Below, one piece after another: positions 5,447 through 6,480 of a stretch of 6,480 bases of DNA (the first letter of the stretch is position 1; each line of letters begins with the position of its first letter). Position numbers and translations under genes: made by a program. This DNA is from a bacterium (lineage in GTDB: Bacteria; Chloroflexota; Dormibacteria; UBA8260; Bog-877), in contig JAJYWT010000038.1 of NCBI GenBank assembly GCA_021791345.1, positions 1 through 6,480 of the forward strand, read 5' to 3'. The notes under the pieces were generated by a model that saw nothing but the letters and a program-made list of their open reading frames with translations, did no database searches and was not told where the DNA came from.

Positions 5447-5475
5447 TTGACATCTGAGCAGGTGGAGGCTACACT
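5447..5475 (+). promoter_or_regulatory. Strong sigma70-type promoter of the membrane protein/regulator operon
   Basis: TTGACA (5447-5452, perfect -35) is separated by 17 bp from TACACT (5470-5475, -10 with 4 of 6 matches to TATAAT). Transcription should start near 5482, giving a leader of about 50 nt before the ATG at 5534. Such a close match in GC-rich DNA is unlikely by chance. A strong core promoter fits a gene kept off by a repressor. Confidence 0.75.
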
Positions 5476-5485
5476 GATGGCATCG

Positions 5486-5497
5486 CAAAGTACTTTG
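5486..5497. promoter_or_regulatory. 12-bp perfect palindrome CAAAGTACTTTG, candidate repressor operator
   Basis: The perfect palindrome CAAAGTACTTTG stands about 10 bp after the -10 box, covering roughly +5 to +16. It is AT-rich against a GC-rich background. A winged-helix dimer bound here would block initiation. The obvious candidate is the HTH_34-type regulator encoded second in the same operon (6202 onward), making a negative feedback loop. A weaker CCGA-GTAG-TCGG repeat follows at 5503-5514. Confidence 0.6.
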
Positions 5498-5533
5498 TAA
5501 TGCCGAGTAGTCGGTGAATAGGAGTCACAGCCC

Positions 5534-6205
5534 ATGGCCAACGGCCCCCCAACCGAGCCGCCAGTCGCGACCACCGACCAGTCACACCTGTCCCCGGCCG
5601 AGACGCTGGCTCTTATCGAAGCTCAGCGCAGAGTGGTGGCTGAGAGCCTGTACGTCGACCCGGCGCGGATCCTGGGAGCGTGGGGAGTGGCGTGGCTGGT
5701 GGGAGGCGGAGCGGTCTATCTCGCCGCCAACGGATGGGCTGGTACGGTGGTGCCGATGTGGCTCGCCGGCGTTCTCGCCGGCATCCTCTTCGCCGCCGCC
5801 ACCCTGGTGGCGTTCGGCGAACAGGTGCGAAAGGGCCGCGGAGTAGCGGGGCCGTCGCGGCGGGTCGCTGCCATGTACGGGTGGTCGTGGCTGCTGGCCT
5901 TCGTCGGCGTGTTTGCGCTCGATCTTGCCCTGGAGCAGCGGGGACTGCCCACGCACCTCGCCCCGCTGCTATGGACCGGGACGTCTCTGCTGACGGTCGG
6001 ACTGCTTTACATGGCCGGGGGGATGCTCTGGGGCTCGCGCCTGCAGTACGGCCTCGGGCTCTGGGTCTTGGCCACCGGCGCGGGCAGCGTCGCCGCCGGA
6101 TTCCCCATGAACTTCGCAGTGCTTTCGTTGGCGGGAGGAGGGGGATTCCTGGTCGCGGCCACGGTCGCCAGGGCCCGTGCCTGGCACTCGGAGCGGGCAA
6201 CTTGA
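5534..6205 (+). CDS. Six-helix integral membrane protein of unknown function, partner of the downstream regulator
   Basis: The 223-aa product starts at ATG 5534, with AGGAG at 5520-5524 (9-nt spacing), and stops at TGA 6203-6205. The N-terminal 42 residues are hydrophilic and include a likely cytosolic helix, LSPAETLALIEAQRRVVAES (19-38). Six hydrophobic segments follow at about 46-65, 72-95, 113-134, 143-162, 169-188 and 192-212. Recurring patterns are GAWGVAWLVGGGAVYL, YGWSWLLAF, GLLYMAGGMLW and LSLAGGGGFLVAA. These match a family of small actinobacterial-type membrane proteins commonly found beside a winged-helix regulator. No transport ATPase, channel or enzyme motif is visible, so the function is unknown. 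The TGA overlaps the TTG start of the next gene by 4 bp, so the two are translationally coupled. Expression is likely driven by the promoter at 5447-5475 and gated by the palindrome at 5486-5497. Confidence 0.85.
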   Translation: MANGPPTEPPVATTDQSHLSPAETLALIEAQRRVVAESLYVDPARILGAWGVAWLVGGGAVYLAANGWAGTVVPMWLAGVLAGILFAAATLVAFGEQVRKGRGVAGPSRRVAAMYGWSWLLAFVGVFALDLALEQRGLPTHLAPLLWTGTSLLTVGLLYMAGGMLWGSRLQYGLGLWVLATGAGSVAAGFPMNFAVLSLAGGGGFLVAATVARARAWHSERAT

Positions 6206-6480
6206 CGGTTGACCGCGTCCTTCCAGGTCTCGACTCGGTCATTCACGCCCAGGCTCGCCTGCGAGTGATGGTGGCGCTGTCAGTGTTGCCTGCCGGTGAC
6301 AGGGTGACCTTCCCACGGCTCCAGGACCTCGTGGGGATGACCCCCGGTAACCTCTCCACCCACCTGCACAAACTGGAGGACGCCGGTTATGTCGCCATCA
6401 CCAAGGCCTACCAGGGTCGCACCCCGGTCACCTACGTGACTCTGACCAAGACCGGACGCCGGGCGTTCGAGGACTACACC
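6202..6480 (+). CDS. Winged-helix transcriptional regulator (HTH_34/MarR-like), 3' end outside window
   Basis: The frame starts at TTG 6202, which shares TTGA with the stop of the membrane-protein gene, with GGAG at 6190-6193 (8-nt spacing). It is open to the last base, giving 93 residues. LDSVIHAQARLRVMVAL (10-26) is the first helix of the HTH_34 type ('LDpviHxpxRLrilaaL'). FPRLQDLVGMTPGNLSTHLH (37-56) is the helix-turn-helix, with recognition helix about 48-58. LEDAGYVAITKAYQGRTP (58-75) and VTYVTLTKTGRRAFEDY form the wing and the start of the dimerisation helix. The complete protein is probably only slightly longer, about 100-115 aa. Members of this class act as dimeric repressors. Coupling to the membrane protein and the operator-like palindrome suggest autorepression; the inducer is unknown. 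No other start codon fits the conserved N-terminus. Confidence 0.88.
   Translation, partial: MTVDRVLPGLDSVIHAQARLRVMVALSVLPAGDRVTFPRLQDLVGMTPGNLSTHLHKLEDAGYVAITKAYQGRTPVTYVTLTKTGRRAFEDYT

Larger units (their letters stand above)
5109..5533. other. 425-bp divergent intergenic region
   Basis: I see no gene here: the open frames on both strands are low-complexity Pro/Gly/Ala/Arg sequences with no domain, typical of high-GC non-coding DNA. It holds, left to right, the cupin leader hairpin (5123-5163), a candidate minus-strand promoter (5172-5199), and a 7-bp perfect inverted repeat TGCCCGG/CCGGGCA (5299-5320). Next come the near-identical GC-rich repeats GGATCCGGCCGCGG (near 5250) and GGATCGGCCGCGG (5368-5380), with an octamer palindrome CCTATAGG (5351-5358). 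It ends with the plus-strand promoter and palindrome (5447-5497). The repeats in the middle may be chance at this base composition. Confidence 0.7.

Noticed and set aside
5613..6242. Minus-strand open frame of 209 codons opposite the membrane protein
   Set aside because: Arg/Pro-rich antisense shadow of a gene with good ribosome site, promoter and six membrane helices.

Overview
The window is about two-thirds G+C with strong codon bias and looks like a chromosomal segment of a high-GC Gram-positive-like bacterium. An actinobacterium, or a Dormibacterota/Chloroflexota-type soil bacterium, is the best guess from the protein types (a DUF6941-like protein, the HTH_34/membrane-protein pair, PIG-L deacetylase, GTG/TTG starts). 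The lineage is inference only. No rRNA, tRNA, CRISPR array, complete insertion sequence or phage gene was seen.

Layout, left to right. (1) 1-298, +: the C-terminal end of a short-chain dehydrogenase/reductase cut by the window edge. (2) 299-527: non-coding between convergent genes. (3) 528-1007, -: a DUF6941-like beta-rich protein. It is divergent from (4) 1070-1652, +: a compact toxin-antitoxin module, a BrnT-like toxin followed by an overlapping ribbon-helix-helix antitoxin. A 16-bp near-perfect palindrome (1035-1050) lies in the 62-bp divergent gap and is a good candidate autoregulatory operator. (5) 1653-1854: convergent gap with a strong hairpin (1820-1850) just past the end of the next operon. 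(6) 1855-5108, -: a tightly packed four-gene block, transcribed cupin -> PIG-L deacetylase -> clan GH-A-like glycosidase -> isoprenylcysteine-carboxyl-methyltransferase-family membrane protein. (7) 5109-5533: a 425-bp divergent intergenic region. It holds a candidate promoter and a large 5'-leader hairpin for the cupin block, and a textbook TTGACA-N17-TACACT promoter with a 12-bp perfect palindrome for (8) 5534-6480+, +: a six-helix membrane protein overlapping by 4 bp an HTH_34-type winged-helix regulator that runs off the window.

How the genes may work together. The four-gene minus-strand block combines a sugar-binding-type cupin, an N-deacetylase of the GlcNAc-deacetylase superfamily, a membrane-anchored glycosidase and a membrane methyltransferase. 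This suggests synthesis, trimming or modification of an amino-sugar-containing envelope glycolipid or small glycoconjugate, but no substrate can be read from the sequence. The membrane-protein/regulator pair looks like a self-repressed unit. The toxin-antitoxin pair next to the DUF6941-like gene is the most accessory-looking part and is visibly less GC-rich in places.

Most notable oddity: the PIG-L reading frame stays open upstream of its only canonical start and there encodes a convincing transmembrane helix plus a polybasic stretch, filling exactly the gap to the cupin stop. Either a non-canonical start, a frameshift from the cupin, or a sequence error is involved.
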